IMG/VR virus record: IMGVR_UViG_3300042924_000247
Location: 1-25,840 of that record
From: a virus
Length of the DNA: 25,840 nucleotides
Strand: one strand, 5' to 3'
A program made the translations under genes and the position numbers. The notes under the pieces were generated by a model that was given only the letters and a program-made list of their open reading frames with translations, was not told the DNA's origin and ran no database searches. Shown one piece after another: positions 13,457 through 21,996 of the stretch. Each line of letters begins with the position of its first letter. Position 1 is the stretch's first letter.

Positions 13457-16400
13457 ATGGCTATTGATTATTTTGCACAACAATTTGGTGAAGATGTATT
13501 TGAAGATACAGCCCCCGCCGTATCTGATGCTGAAATTCTTGCGTATGTACAAGCTAACATAGACAACCCCGCTGCTATTGCAGCGGCTGCATCGGCGGCT
13601 GGTGTATCGATGGAAGACCTGTCTCGTGCAACAGGTTTTTCTGTGGCTGACATTGGCGGTTATTTTGGTAATGCGGGTGTAGAACCACCGCCAGCGCCCG
13701 TTTACACCCCTCCTCCAGAGCCTGTTTACACACCGCCACCACCACCAACACCTCCGCCGCCACCTCCTCCGGAGCCTGTCTATACGCCACCGCCTGCTCC
13801 AGTTAGTGAGCCTGTAGTTGATTATTACGCACAACAGTTTGAGCCTGACCGGTTTGAGCCAGTTTATACGCCTCCACCTCCTCCACCAGACCCTGTGTAC
13901 ACGCCTCCTCCGCCGCCTCCAGTAGAAGCTGCGCCTGTAGGAATTGCGTCGTTACCAGCCGCTGCACCAGTAGCCGCTCCCGCTAATAAAGTCTCTAATG
14001 CTGATATCTTAGGTTGGTTTAACGCCAATCCAGATGCGGATGCTGCATTAATTGCAAAAACAATGCAAGAGGCCAATGTTAGCCGCGATCAGATGTCTGA
14101 GGCTCTTAAAGGTTCTACGGAAGCGGCCACGCAATATTTAACAGCACAAATTCTTTCACAAGGAACGAGTGATCAATGGAAGGGTGAGGGCAAAGGTTCC
14201 GCTGAAAAGAATGCAGAAGACATGGCTAGGATCATGGCCGAAACAGGTGTTACTGACATTAACCAGTTTGGCAAGGTTACTAAAACTGTTGATGCTGCGG
14301 TGCAACCTGTTTTTGAAACGTTTGATACTGGGGGCTATGATGAGAACGGCCCCATCATTGCTCAAAAAATTGTTGGTTATACCGACCAAAATGGAAATGT
14401 AATTGACCCTAGTTTGGTTAAAACTGAGTTTGTTTCTGGCGGTGAAAGCGGAAGTGACAGCATTGCTTACGTTGCCCCCGTAGGCAAGCAAGAAGTATTT
14501 GGTAATAAACTAACTGGACAAGAAGTCGCCAGTACATACGGCGAACGTCAGACAGGTAATGCTTTTGGCGGCACGTTTGACGGCAAAGGCAACACCGGCT
14601 ATCGAGTGCAGTTTGGTGCAGATGGCACTCCTATTTTCTATACGACACAAGCTACATCTAATGATCTTGCAATTTTAATGCAAGATCTAGGGCCAATTGG
14701 TCAGATTGCTATAGCTGTAGCTACAGGTGGTTTGTCTATACCGCAACAAATTGCAGCCAACATGGCTATCAGCGTTTTAAGCGGCAACGACATTGGTGAT
14801 GCAATTAAGAATGCCGCAGTCAGTTATGTAGGCGCACAAATTCCGGGTATGGACTTTATGAAAGAAGGTGGTTCTTTCATTAAAGATCTTGGTTTTTCGG
14901 CAGACATAACCAATACCTTAACTAATTCTTTTAATAAAGCAACAGTGGCGGGTGTTACAGCCGCAGCAACGGGCAAGGATATTGGTGATGCAGTAGTTGC
15001 AGGCGCAACATCTGGCGGTTTAAACGGAGCAGTTAATGCGGTTCTAGGTAGCATTGACGGTTTTGCAGACCTGTCCGGCACTAATAAAAACCTTGTTGCC
15101 AACGCTGTAACGGGTGCGTTGTCGGGCCAGACATTAGATCAAATAGCAATTAGCACCGCCATTGCTGCTGGTAATGCCGTTGTAAATAATGCTACGGGTG
15201 GGAATGCAAACCTTACCACTCAGTTGCAAAATGCTGGCTTGGTAAATAATTCAGGCGCAGCATCATTTGCAGATGCAAATACTGCCGACGATACTGACAC
15301 TCAGATCTCCAATCAACTTACCCAATCTTTAACTTTTGACGGTTCTGGGGCAACTGACATCAATGCCGCCGCCACCGCCGCTCAAAATGCAGGATTAAAT
15401 ACATTTACGTTTGGTGGTGGCACGTACACCATTGACAACAATAACGCCGCTGCAACAATTGCTGATCTAGAAAGAATTGTTGCGGCTGACAATCTTGCCG
15501 CCACGACAACAGCTAATTTAGCTGGTGGTGAGTTTGCCGGTGTAGATGCCGCTGTGGCAGCTAACGCCGCAGCCAACAATACAGTTATTGGTAATGCAGA
15601 AGCTGACGATGTAACGCAAGCTGCCGCTTTAGCCAAAATGCGTAACCCGACCGGCACGACCTTCACCTTTGATGGTAAAACTTACACATTGGGCACATCT
15701 AATGCTGATGTAAACGCAGCATTAGCCACTACTCAAAGAGACACCGCGCTTCAAGACATTCAAAACGCACCTAATTTTAATGCCGCGTATGCCGCAGCCC
15801 GTGCAGCGCTTGGCCCTAACCAGACGTTTACATATAACGGCAAACAGTACAGCACTGCCACCGCAGCAGAGCGTCCAGATCTTACCCCTGCAGCAGATTC
15901 TGCCAGAACAATTGAAGCTTTAAACGCATCTAACCTTGCCAATAAAACTGATGCTTCAAGCACAGTGGCAGCTCAGAACGACGCCTTAGCAAAGATTGTT
16001 GCCGGTGGGCCAGATCAAAGTTCCGCCGAAAGTAAAAGATTATTTGAACAAAACAAAACATTAAGCGTTGCAAAAGGGGATCAGTATGCCAAAGATACAT
16101 TGGCTGCTCTTGAGGCAATGTTTGGCAAAGATTCAACCGCTGCCCGTCAGTTTATAGCAACTCTTACCGCAGCAAATGCTTCAACTTTAGATTTTGTTGG
16201 TGGAACTCTGTCTGGATTAGGAATAACAGGCCCAACTAATGCCATCACCAATGCCGCCAAAGATGCTCAAAATGCTGCGTATGCTTTAAATACAGAGGGT
16301 GTTAATGATGCTGTTCAAACTGTTGTTACAAATGTAACCAACGCAAAAGGATTTGTTAACAAAAGCAAAGCACTTATTGATTCTGTTATAGAAAACCCTA

Positions 16401-18538
16401 AATCTTTAAATGTAGCTGCCGTAGAAATAGTTCAAGAAGGTTTGCCTATAGCGTTAGGTTATGGACTTTATAGCAACTTAGTAAGGCTGGGCACGGCAGT
16501 CAATACAGCTAGAAAAGCAGGTATTGGTCTAGATGTATTTGTTAATGCCGCTGAATCTGCTGGCGCTGCTTGGAACAACGAAATAGAAGAGGGGGCGGAA
16601 AAAAATCTAAACTCTCAAGAAACAATACGAAACGCAAATATTGCGTTTGGCGTTGCAGGTGCAGTAACAATGGTTACTGGCGGCATAACTGATATGGCGC
16701 TGGTTAACAAAATAAGCAATGCAATAAGCAAAGTCTCTTCTAAAGTTGCTACCAATAGCGGCGTACAAGCAGCTAGTGAATTTGCCGAAGTGTTTAGCAC
16801 GGGAGTGCTTACTGCCGTTGCTACTGGGCAACCAGTCAATATTAATAAAATATTAACTCAATCAATTATTGAAACTGCTGTCAGTGGAAAAACAACGGCG
16901 GTAGTAGATGTTTCTCAGGTACAAACCGCTGTTAATGAAGCTTCTAGCACTTTTAATACAGAATTAAACAATGCAGGCATTCAGTCTGTTGACGGCAGTG
17001 GAAACTTATCTTCTTTACAAGACAAAACAACAGGCACTTTTGTTGCCCCTACAAACGTAGTTACTGGTACAACTGGTACAAATGCAGGCGATATTACACA
17101 AACCTTAACAAACTCAGGTTTGCAAAATACAGACGATCAAACAACAATAGGAGACATAACTTCAATTGTTGGTGAGACAGGCTCAACAGGCGCAACAAAT
17201 GTAAATTCTGGAACTGTGATTGCTACCGATGCAAATACAGGAACCGCAATAGTTTTAGATAACTCTGGTGCGGCTCAAATTGTTTCTTATACAGGTAATG
17301 TTGCCCCCGGCTCTACCGTTCAACTTCAGACTAATTCTTCTACGGGCGTTGTTACTGCCGCGCCAGCCACTGGAACAACTACCGGAGCCACTACAGAAAC
17401 TACTACAGGAGCAACAACTGGTGCAACCACAGGAGCAACCACTGGAACGACTACAGGAACAACGGGAACAACTGGGACTACCACAGGCGCGACTACAGGA
17501 ACAACGGGAACAACTGGCTCAACGACTGCAACAGACGCAGCGACAACCGCCAATACTGCCGCAAATACAGCCACAACAGCGGCCAATAACACTGCGGCAG
17601 ATGTCAGTACAAACAACACTACTGCGGCGGCGACCAATGCAGCCACGGCGACAGATGCCGCCACTACGGCAAATAATGCAGCTAATGTTGCGTCCAACGT
17701 AGCGGCTACCACTAATTCAGCTACTGACGCTAACGCCGCTGTAGATGCCAACACTGCGGCTAATGTGGCAAACAATGCCGCTGTAAACGCCAATGCCACA
17801 GTCAATCCAACTGTCAACCCTACGGTTAATCCTAACGTTAATCCCAACGTTAATCCCAACGTTAATCCCAACGTTAATCCCAACGTTAATCCTAATGTTA
17901 ATCCTAATGTTAATCCTAATGTTAATCCTAATGTTAATCCTAACGTTAATCCAACAGTTAACCCGACTGTTAACCCTACAGTTAATCCAACCGTAAACCC
18001 AACTGTTAATCCCAACATTAACACTAAGATTAATACAGATGTACCTAATGTTTTAACCGTTGGCGGAACCTCTATTCCCGGGACGTATGTAGAACCGCCA
18101 GTCATTCCTACAACTCCTATAACACCAGATGTAACAACGCCGGTTACACCTGTCACGCCCGTTACGCCCGTTACTCCGCCAACTAAACAGCCGCCTAAAA
18201 AGCCAACTAAAAAGCCGACCCTAGACCAGCCGCAGATGCCACAACAAGGTGGTGGCATTGCAGAGCTTGCACCGCTGGCTAATGTGTTCTATTACGGCAA
18301 AGAGTTTGGCGGTCAGAAACAACAACTGTCTCCCACCGGAGAGTTAATGATGGCTCCGTATCAGGAGCTAAGTGTCACTAAAGCTGGCGCAGAAGCGCCC
18401 GTGCAAGCTATGCCTGTTGCACAAGCACCCAAAGAAGACGAAAATGACATATCTGCGTTGATACAGCAAATCATGGCATCGAGCGGAAACAACATGACGC
18501 AAGACGAACTTATGCAAATTATTCAATCAAGGGGCTAA
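13457..18538 (+). CDS. Giant low-complexity protein, putative DNA-ejection/internal virion protein
   Basis: This is a 1693-residue protein. In order it has [13 protein letters not shown] (4-16), a 51-residue helical module (24-74), and a proline-rich stretch with PVYTPPP repeats (~76-160) that contains a second [13 protein letters not shown] (122-134). A second helical module (181-231), an Ala/Gly-rich hydrophobic region (~400-540) and three beta-hairpin motifs '[11 protein letters not shown]' (649-659, 735-745, 790-800) follow. Another hydrophobic region (~985-1080) precedes Thr/Gly- and Ala/Asn-rich tracts, the xVNP array (1448-1519), PVTP repeats and a helical C-terminus. Size, hydrophobic patches and place before three similar genes suggest a protein released into the cell envelope during DNA entry. 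That is inference; no enzymatic domain is seen. Confidence 0.5.
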   Translation: MAIDYFAQQFGEDVFEDTAPAVSDAEILAYVQANIDNPAAIAAAASAAGVSMEDLSRATGFSVADIGGYFGNAGVEPPPAPVYTPPPEPVYTPPPPPTPPPPPPPEPVYTPPPAPVSEPVVDYYAQQFEPDRFEPVYTPPPPPPDPVYTPPPPPPVEAAPVGIASLPAAAPVAAPANKVSNADILGWFNANPDADAALIAKTMQEANVSRDQMSEALKGSTEAATQYLTAQILSQGTSDQWKGEGKGSAEKNAEDMARIMAETGVTDINQFGKVTKTVDAAVQPVFETFDTGGYDENGPIIAQKIVGYTDQNGNVIDPSLVKTEFVSGGESGSDSIAYVAPVGKQEVFGNKLTGQEVASTYGERQTGNAFGGTFDGKGNTGYRVQFGADGTPIFYTTQATSNDLAILMQDLGPIGQIAIAVATGGLSIPQQIAANMAISVLSGNDIGDAIKNAAVSYVGAQIPGMDFMKEGGSFIKDLGFSADITNTLTNSFNKATVAGVTAAATGKDIGDAVVAGATSGGLNGAVNAVLGSIDGFADLSGTNKNLVANAVTGALSGQTLDQIAISTAIAAGNAVVNNATGGNANLTTQLQNAGLVNNSGAASFADANTADDTDTQISNQLTQSLTFDGSGATDINAAATAAQNAGLNTFTFGGGTYTIDNNNAAATIADLERIVAADNLAATTTANLAGGEFAGVDAAVAANAAANNTVIGNAEADDVTQAAALAKMRNPTGTTFTFDGKTYTLGTSNADVNAALATTQRDTALQDIQNAPNFNAAYAAARAALGPNQTFTYNGKQYSTATAAERPDLTPAADSARTIEALNASNLANKTDASSTVAAQNDALAKIVAGGPDQSSAESKRLFEQNKTLSVAKGDQYAKDTLAALEAMFGKDSTAARQFIATLTAANASTLDFVGGTLSGLGITGPTNAITNAAKDAQNAAYALNTEGVNDAVQTVVTNVTNAKGFVNKSKALIDSVIENPKSLNVAAVEIVQEGLPIALGYGLYSNLVRLGTAVNTARKAGIGLDVFVNAAESAGAAWNNEIEEGAEKNLNSQETIRNANIAFGVAGAVTMVTGGITDMALVNKISNAISKVSSKVATNSGVQAASEFAEVFSTGVLTAVATGQPVNINKILTQSIIETAVSGKTTAVVDVSQVQTAVNEASSTFNTELNNAGIQSVDGSGNLSSLQDKTTGTFVAPTNVVTGTTGTNAGDITQTLTNSGLQNTDDQTTIGDITSIVGETGSTGATNVNSGTVIATDANTGTAIVLDNSGAAQIVSYTGNVAPGSTVQLQTNSSTGVVTAAPATGTTTGATTETTTGATTGATTGATTGTTTGTTGTTGTTTGATTGTTGTTGSTTATDAATTANTAANTATTAANNTAADVSTNNTTAAATNAATATDAATTANNAANVASNVAATTNSATDANAAVDANTAANVANNAAVNANATVNPTVNPTVNPNVNPNVNPNVNPNVNPNVNPNVNPNVNPNVNPNVNPNVNPTVNPTVNPTVNPTVNPTVNPNINTKINTDVPNVLTVGGTSIPGTYVEPPVIPTTPITPDVTTPVTPVTPVTPVTPPTKQPPKKPTKKPTLDQPQMPQQGGGIAELAPLANVFYYGKEFGGQKQQLSPTGELMMAPYQELSVTKAGAEAPVQAMPVAQAPKEDENDISALIQQIMASSGNNMTQDELMQIIQSRG
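13526..13678 (+). repeat. 51-codon helical module, copy 1
   Basis: This encodes residues 24-74 of the giant protein, beginning [11 protein letters not shown] and containing [20 protein letters not shown]. It is related to the units at 13997-14149 and 18870-19022. Confidence 0.5.
13997..14149 (+). repeat. 51-codon helical module, copy 2
   Basis: This encodes residues 181-231 of the giant protein, beginning [13 protein letters not shown] and containing [14 protein letters not shown]. It aligns without gaps to copy 1 and copy 3 by eye. Confidence 0.5.
17371..17523 (+). repeat. Thr/Gly/Ala low-complexity coding repeats (GATT/GTT)
   Basis: Short degenerate units encode GATT, GTTT and GTTG blocks inside the giant protein. 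Synonymous variation is high, so there is no exact DNA unit. An Ala/Asn/Thr-rich tract follows. It probably forms an extended disordered linker. Confidence 0.6.
17798..18037 (+). repeat. 12-bp coding tandem array, [TN]-V-N-P
   Basis: Eighteen in-frame 12-bp units (17798-18013) encode three TVNP, ten NVNP and five TVNP, and two degenerate units (NINT, KINT) follow. Four consecutive units are identical, aacgttaatccc (17834-17881), and another four are identical, aatgttaatcct (17894-17941). The flanking TVNP units vary at synonymous sites. The central block has therefore been homogenised or expanded recently. Confidence 0.85.
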
Positions 18539-18539
18539 T

Positions 18540-19469
18540 ATGGGTGATGACTACGACTTTTTTGCCGATCCTAGAAATGATCCCTTTTACTACAATGACT
18601 TAGGCACGTCTCCATCTAATGCTGACATTTTGTCTAGTATTAGTTACGACCCGGGCCTTTTCGATTCCCTCAAAGGACTACTGTCTGGCAAATCTGGCAC
18701 TGCGGCGCAATTAGCTAGTGTGGGTGGTATTGGGGCTTTGCTCAACAGTATTGGTGGCGGTGGCGGTGGTGGTTTTGCTGGCTATAGGGGCAGTATCCCT
18801 AAGTACACAGCATCACGCACGCAGTACGCCCCTCCGGTTAGCACAGTCAACCGTGGCCCTGCACCGTCCAATGAAGCGGTATTGGACTATCTGCAACGTC
18901 CCGGTTTAAACGATGCAATGATTGCGCGTTCTATGAATGAATACGGTGTTGCACCGCAGCAAATTGCTGACGTAACCAAAGCTCCTCTAGCGGATATACA
19001 AGCTCGCTATCAGGCGGCCATGGGGCCAAATGCAGGCATTGCCCGCCGTCCCGGCTCTGGTGGTGTGACGTACTTCTCTCCTATGGTTTACACACCACAA
19101 GCCGCCGCTCCTGCAACTCCTGCAACCCCAGCCACTGCCGCTACGCCTGCTGTAGTTGAGCCAGAAAAATTTGCCGATGGCGGTATAGCTAGTTTAGGAG
19201 GGTACTCAGATGGTGGACAATTACTCCGTGGCCCCGGTGATGGTGTGTCTGATGACATCCCTGCAACCATTGGTGGCAAGCAACCCGCACGTCTTGCTGA
19301 TGGCGAGTTTGTTGTGCCTGCTCGTATTGTTTCTGAACTGGGTAATGGATCAACAGAGGCGGGGGCCAGAAAGCTCTACGCCATGATGGATCGCATTAAA
19401 AAAGCCCGCAGTAAGAGTCTGAAGAACATCGCAGCCAATAGTAAGGCTGATAAATATTTACCCGCATAA
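18540..19469 (+). CDS. Putative ejection/virion protein with GDGxSD-IPA module
   Basis: This is a 309-residue protein. An acidic aromatic N-terminus is followed by SNADIL, a glycine-rich hydrophobic patch (~55-80), and a 51-residue helical module (111-161, 18870-19022) that is homologous to two modules in the giant protein upstream. An Ala/Thr/Pro linker leads to a C-terminal region with FADGGIA (19170-19190), 'GPGDGVSDDIPATIGGKQ' and 'ARLADGEFVVPARIVSELG'. The GxGxGxSDxIPA...LxDGEFVV pattern is widespread at the ends of phage tape-measure and injection-type proteins. The start is one base after the previous stop. It is a likely internal virion or ejection protein; its biochemical role is unknown. 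Confidence 0.55.
   Translation: MGDDYDFFADPRNDPFYYNDLGTSPSNADILSSISYDPGLFDSLKGLLSGKSGTAAQLASVGGIGALLNSIGGGGGGGFAGYRGSIPKYTASRTQYAPPVSTVNRGPAPSNEAVLDYLQRPGLNDAMIARSMNEYGVAPQQIADVTKAPLADIQARYQAAMGPNAGIARRPGSGGVTYFSPMVYTPQAAAPATPATPATAATPAVVEPEKFADGGIASLGGYSDGGQLLRGPGDGVSDDIPATIGGKQPARLADGEFVVPARIVSELGNGSTEAGARKLYAMMDRIKKARSKSLKNIAANSKADKYLPA
18870..19022 (+). repeat. 51-codon helical module, copy 3
   Basis: This encodes residues 111-161 of the 309-residue protein, beginning NEAVLDYLQRPG and containing NEYGVAPQQIADVT and LADIQARYQAAM. It is related to the two modules in the upstream giant gene, so the module is shared between neighbouring genes. Confidence 0.5.
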
Positions 19470-19477
19470 GGAATACC

Positions 19478-20329
19478 ATGGCTGATCCAAAAGCTCCACC
19501 CGCCTCTCCCGGAGGCATAGGCTCATCTCAGCAAACCCTGTCTGAGTACGCAGGCCCGTATGTAACGAGTATGCTCGGCAAAGCCGAGGCATTGTCTGAG
19601 CAACCCTATCAGGTCTATGGCGGCCCAATGACTGCCGCTGAGTCTGGCCTTCAGTCTAAGGTGTTTCAAGGTCTGGGTAATTTAAACTTTCCCGGCCAAC
19701 TGGGTCAGACATTCAGCTCGACAGGGGCTTATCAGCCCCCTTCTATGCAGACTCAGCCTATGAATGTGCCGACACAGGGACAGCCCACAGGCATAGCCTC
19801 TCAGTACATGAACCCGTATTTGCAGTCTGTCCTACAGCCGCAGATGGAAGAGATGCGACGTCAGTCACAGATTAACTTACAGCCCTCCATGGCTCAGTTA
19901 ACCCGTGCTGGTGGTTATGGTGGTGGCCGTCAGGCCATCATGCAGTCTGAAGCGGATCGTAATTTACTGGCCGAGCAAAACAAAACCATTGGTCAAGGTT
20001 ACGCCACTGCCTATGACAAAGGTTTACAGCAGTTTAATTTAGAACAGGGTCAGGCTAAGGGTTTGGCAGATTTCATGGCCGAGCAAGGCGGTCAGCAACG
20101 TGGCATTGAACAGCAAGGTATCAGCGCTGACTACAATGAATTCTTAGCCCAAAGAGACTACCCACAAAAGATGCTTCAGTTTCAACAGTCAATGCTACAG
20201 GGCTTACCCATTTCGACGGTCAGCAATCAACCAGCACAGATGAGCGGGCTTGGTAGCCTCACTTCTACAATAGGTGGTGCAGGTGAGCTATTGACCAAAT
20301 TAAAAAATCTTGGTTTACAACTAAGCTAA
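19478..20329 (+). CDS. Putative internal virion protein, Gln-rich helical
   Basis: This 283-residue protein is preceded by AAGGAA. The N-terminal part is Pro/Gly-rich ('YAGPYVTSMLGKAEAL', 'YQVYGGPMTAAESG'). Then come 'SQYMNPYLQSVLQPQMEEMR' and 'AGGYGGGRQAIMQSEADRNL', and a Gln-rich helix ('AYDKGLQQFNLEQGQAKGL'). The 'YMNPYxxxVxxPxxxExxRQ...GxYGGxRQAI' pattern is one I recall from uncharacterised proteins next to ejection genes in environmental phages. The C-terminus 'STIGGAGELLTKLKNLGLQL' is amphipathic. It has no catalytic motif. A role in the ejection apparatus is inferred from neighbours. Confidence 0.5.
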   Translation: MADPKAPPASPGGIGSSQQTLSEYAGPYVTSMLGKAEALSEQPYQVYGGPMTAAESGLQSKVFQGLGNLNFPGQLGQTFSSTGAYQPPSMQTQPMNVPTQGQPTGIASQYMNPYLQSVLQPQMEEMRRQSQINLQPSMAQLTRAGGYGGGRQAIMQSEADRNLLAEQNKTIGQGYATAYDKGLQQFNLEQGQAKGLADFMAEQGGQQRGIEQQGISADYNEFLAQRDYPQKMLQFQQSMLQGLPISTVSNQPAQMSGLGSLTSTIGGAGELLTKLKNLGLQLS

Positions 20330-20338
20330 GGATTAGAC

Positions 20339-21988
20339 ATGAATTTAATTCAAGTACAGGAGCATCTTAAAGACATGCCCATGAGGAATGTCTTGGAGTA
20401 TGCCAACGGTAAAAGCGCTCAAGTGCCCCCTTATTTGGCTTTGGGTGAGTTAAACCGCCGAAAGCAGATGGAGCAGTCTGCCAAGGCCCCTCAAGCGCCG
20501 GACGGTACAGTCAAGGAACGCTTAGAGAAAGAGTTAACCGGACAGGCTACCGACCTCATGCAGGCCGGTGCAGCCCGTCAGGCTCAGTCCAATGAAGCGA
20601 TGCAGCAAGGCATCATGGCTCAACCACAGCCAGTGCCTGAAGGTACACCTCAACCCCCCCAGCTAGAGGAAGAGATGCCTCAAATGGCTGGCGGGGGATT
20701 GACGGCCTTGCCTGTAAATGACATGTTTAAATTTGCCGAAGGCGGCGGTATTGTTGCTTTTAGCAATGGTGATGCGGTTGTCGATGAGTTTAGTGCTGCT
20801 AATCCAGAATTTTATAATGCACAGCTAGAACAAAATGTTTTAAAAAATGCAGAGAGACAACGTTTAAAAGACCAAAAGGAATTGGTAGACAAGATTAAAT
20901 TCTTAGAAACTGCCGCGCCGGAAGTGGCTGAACGTCTCAAAAGAGAAAGAGCGTCTGAATTACCGCAACCGGCGGTTGCTCCAGCAAAGCAAGGCATTGC
21001 ATACGACCCCGCTACAGCAACTCGCCGTAGCGACTTTGCAGGGGCAGCTCCGATGCCCCCAATGCCTGCAATGGGTGTACCCGGTGGTATTTCTTCAGCG
21101 ATGCCAAAACCCCCCACGATCACAGCACCTGATCCAGATGCGTATGACAAGAAACTTGCTGCGTTTAAACAAGCCAATCCCGGATTGGCTGGCAGCGAGT
21201 TCCAAGCGTTGATTGAGAAATTGTCTAAACAAGACGAAGCCGACCGCGCTAGGTTTGCAGCGCAAGAAAAAGGCCGCGCTCAGTCTGATTTCTTCAGGTC
21301 TTTGATTGATGCGGGTGAGGCCACCCGTGGTCAAAAGGGCATTGGTGCTTTGTTTGCAGGGTTTGGTCGCTCCTCTGGAGCCGCTCAAGTTGCAGCGGAT
21401 GAGCGTGAAAACGCTCAGATGAAGATACGCAGAGAGCAAGACTTAGGCATGGCCAAGATCCGTGCTGAGTTAGAGGCCGCCCGCCGGGCAGAGGCCCGTG
21501 GCGACTTTGAAGCTGCGTTTAAACATAGACAAGACGCAGAAAAAATTGGCATGGAGCTTCAGCAGAAAGAATTTGCCAATCAAGTGGAGCTTACCAAGCT
21601 TAAACAGCAAGATCGTGCCAGTAACATTCAGGCCGCTAATGTTAATCGGGATCCTGAAGTTATTCGAATTGCCAAATATCTCCAATCTACAGGCGTATCT
21701 GTGCCTGAATCATTGGAGCGTGCCCCTAGCTTGGCGAGCGGCGCTCAATATCTAACGGCAGATGTGCGCCAACAAAAGGCCATAGCCGACGCATATGAGG
21801 TCGAACGTCCTCATGATCCTAAGATGATCCAATACATGGCTAAAACGCCTGAAGAACGACAGAAAATGTTAAAGGAAAACCAAGAAGCATATGATCGGGT
21901 TCGCGCTCGTTTTGGATTAGGCCCTCAAGGCCAGCAAACTGATCCTAACGCTCCAACTCCCGGTTTTGGTCAAGCACGTCCTAAGTAA
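20339..21988 (+). CDS. Putative internal virion/ejection protein with long coiled coil
   Basis: This 549-residue protein is preceded by AAGGA. N-terminal 'LKDMPMRNVLEYANGKSAQV' and 'PPYLALGELNRRKQMEQS' form a helical module. A Gln/Pro-rich linker follows, then a glycine motif region (MAGGGLTAL; FAEGGGI at 20732-20752), a Pro-rich stretch, and a long charged coiled coil (about residues 290-430, rich in Arg/Glu/Ala: 'AEKGRAQSD'-like segments replaced by 'EARGDFEAAFKHRQDAEKI'). The C-terminus is polar with 'YMAKTPEERQKMLKENQEAY'. No enzyme signature is visible. Size, coiled coil and position fit P22-type ejection proteins, but homology is not shown. Confidence 0.5.
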   Translation: MNLIQVQEHLKDMPMRNVLEYANGKSAQVPPYLALGELNRRKQMEQSAKAPQAPDGTVKERLEKELTGQATDLMQAGAARQAQSNEAMQQGIMAQPQPVPEGTPQPPQLEEEMPQMAGGGLTALPVNDMFKFAEGGGIVAFSNGDAVVDEFSAANPEFYNAQLEQNVLKNAERQRLKDQKELVDKIKFLETAAPEVAERLKRERASELPQPAVAPAKQGIAYDPATATRRSDFAGAAPMPPMPAMGVPGGISSAMPKPPTITAPDPDAYDKKLAAFKQANPGLAGSEFQALIEKLSKQDEADRARFAAQEKGRAQSDFFRSLIDAGEATRGQKGIGALFAGFGRSSGAAQVAADERENAQMKIRREQDLGMAKIRAELEAARRAEARGDFEAAFKHRQDAEKIGMELQQKEFANQVELTKLKQQDRASNIQAANVNRDPEVIRIAKYLQSTGVSVPESLERAPSLASGAQYLTADVRQQKAIADAYEVERPHDPKMIQYMAKTPEERQKMLKENQEAYDRVRARFGLGPQGQQTDPNAPTPGFGQARPK

Positions 21989-21996
21989 GAACATAT

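Noticed and set aside
17798-18037. Possible CRISPR-like or origin-type iteron array
   Set aside because: The units are 12 bp, contiguous without spacers, in frame, and encode a regular V-N-P repeat inside a long gene.
17326-18258. 310-residue open frame on the minus strand across the giant gene
   Set aside because: It is the mirror of the Thr/Gly and xVNP repeats, which carry no stop codons in that antisense frame. Its Leu/Gly/Val/Thr repetition is just the complement of the coding repeats, and it has no start-site context.
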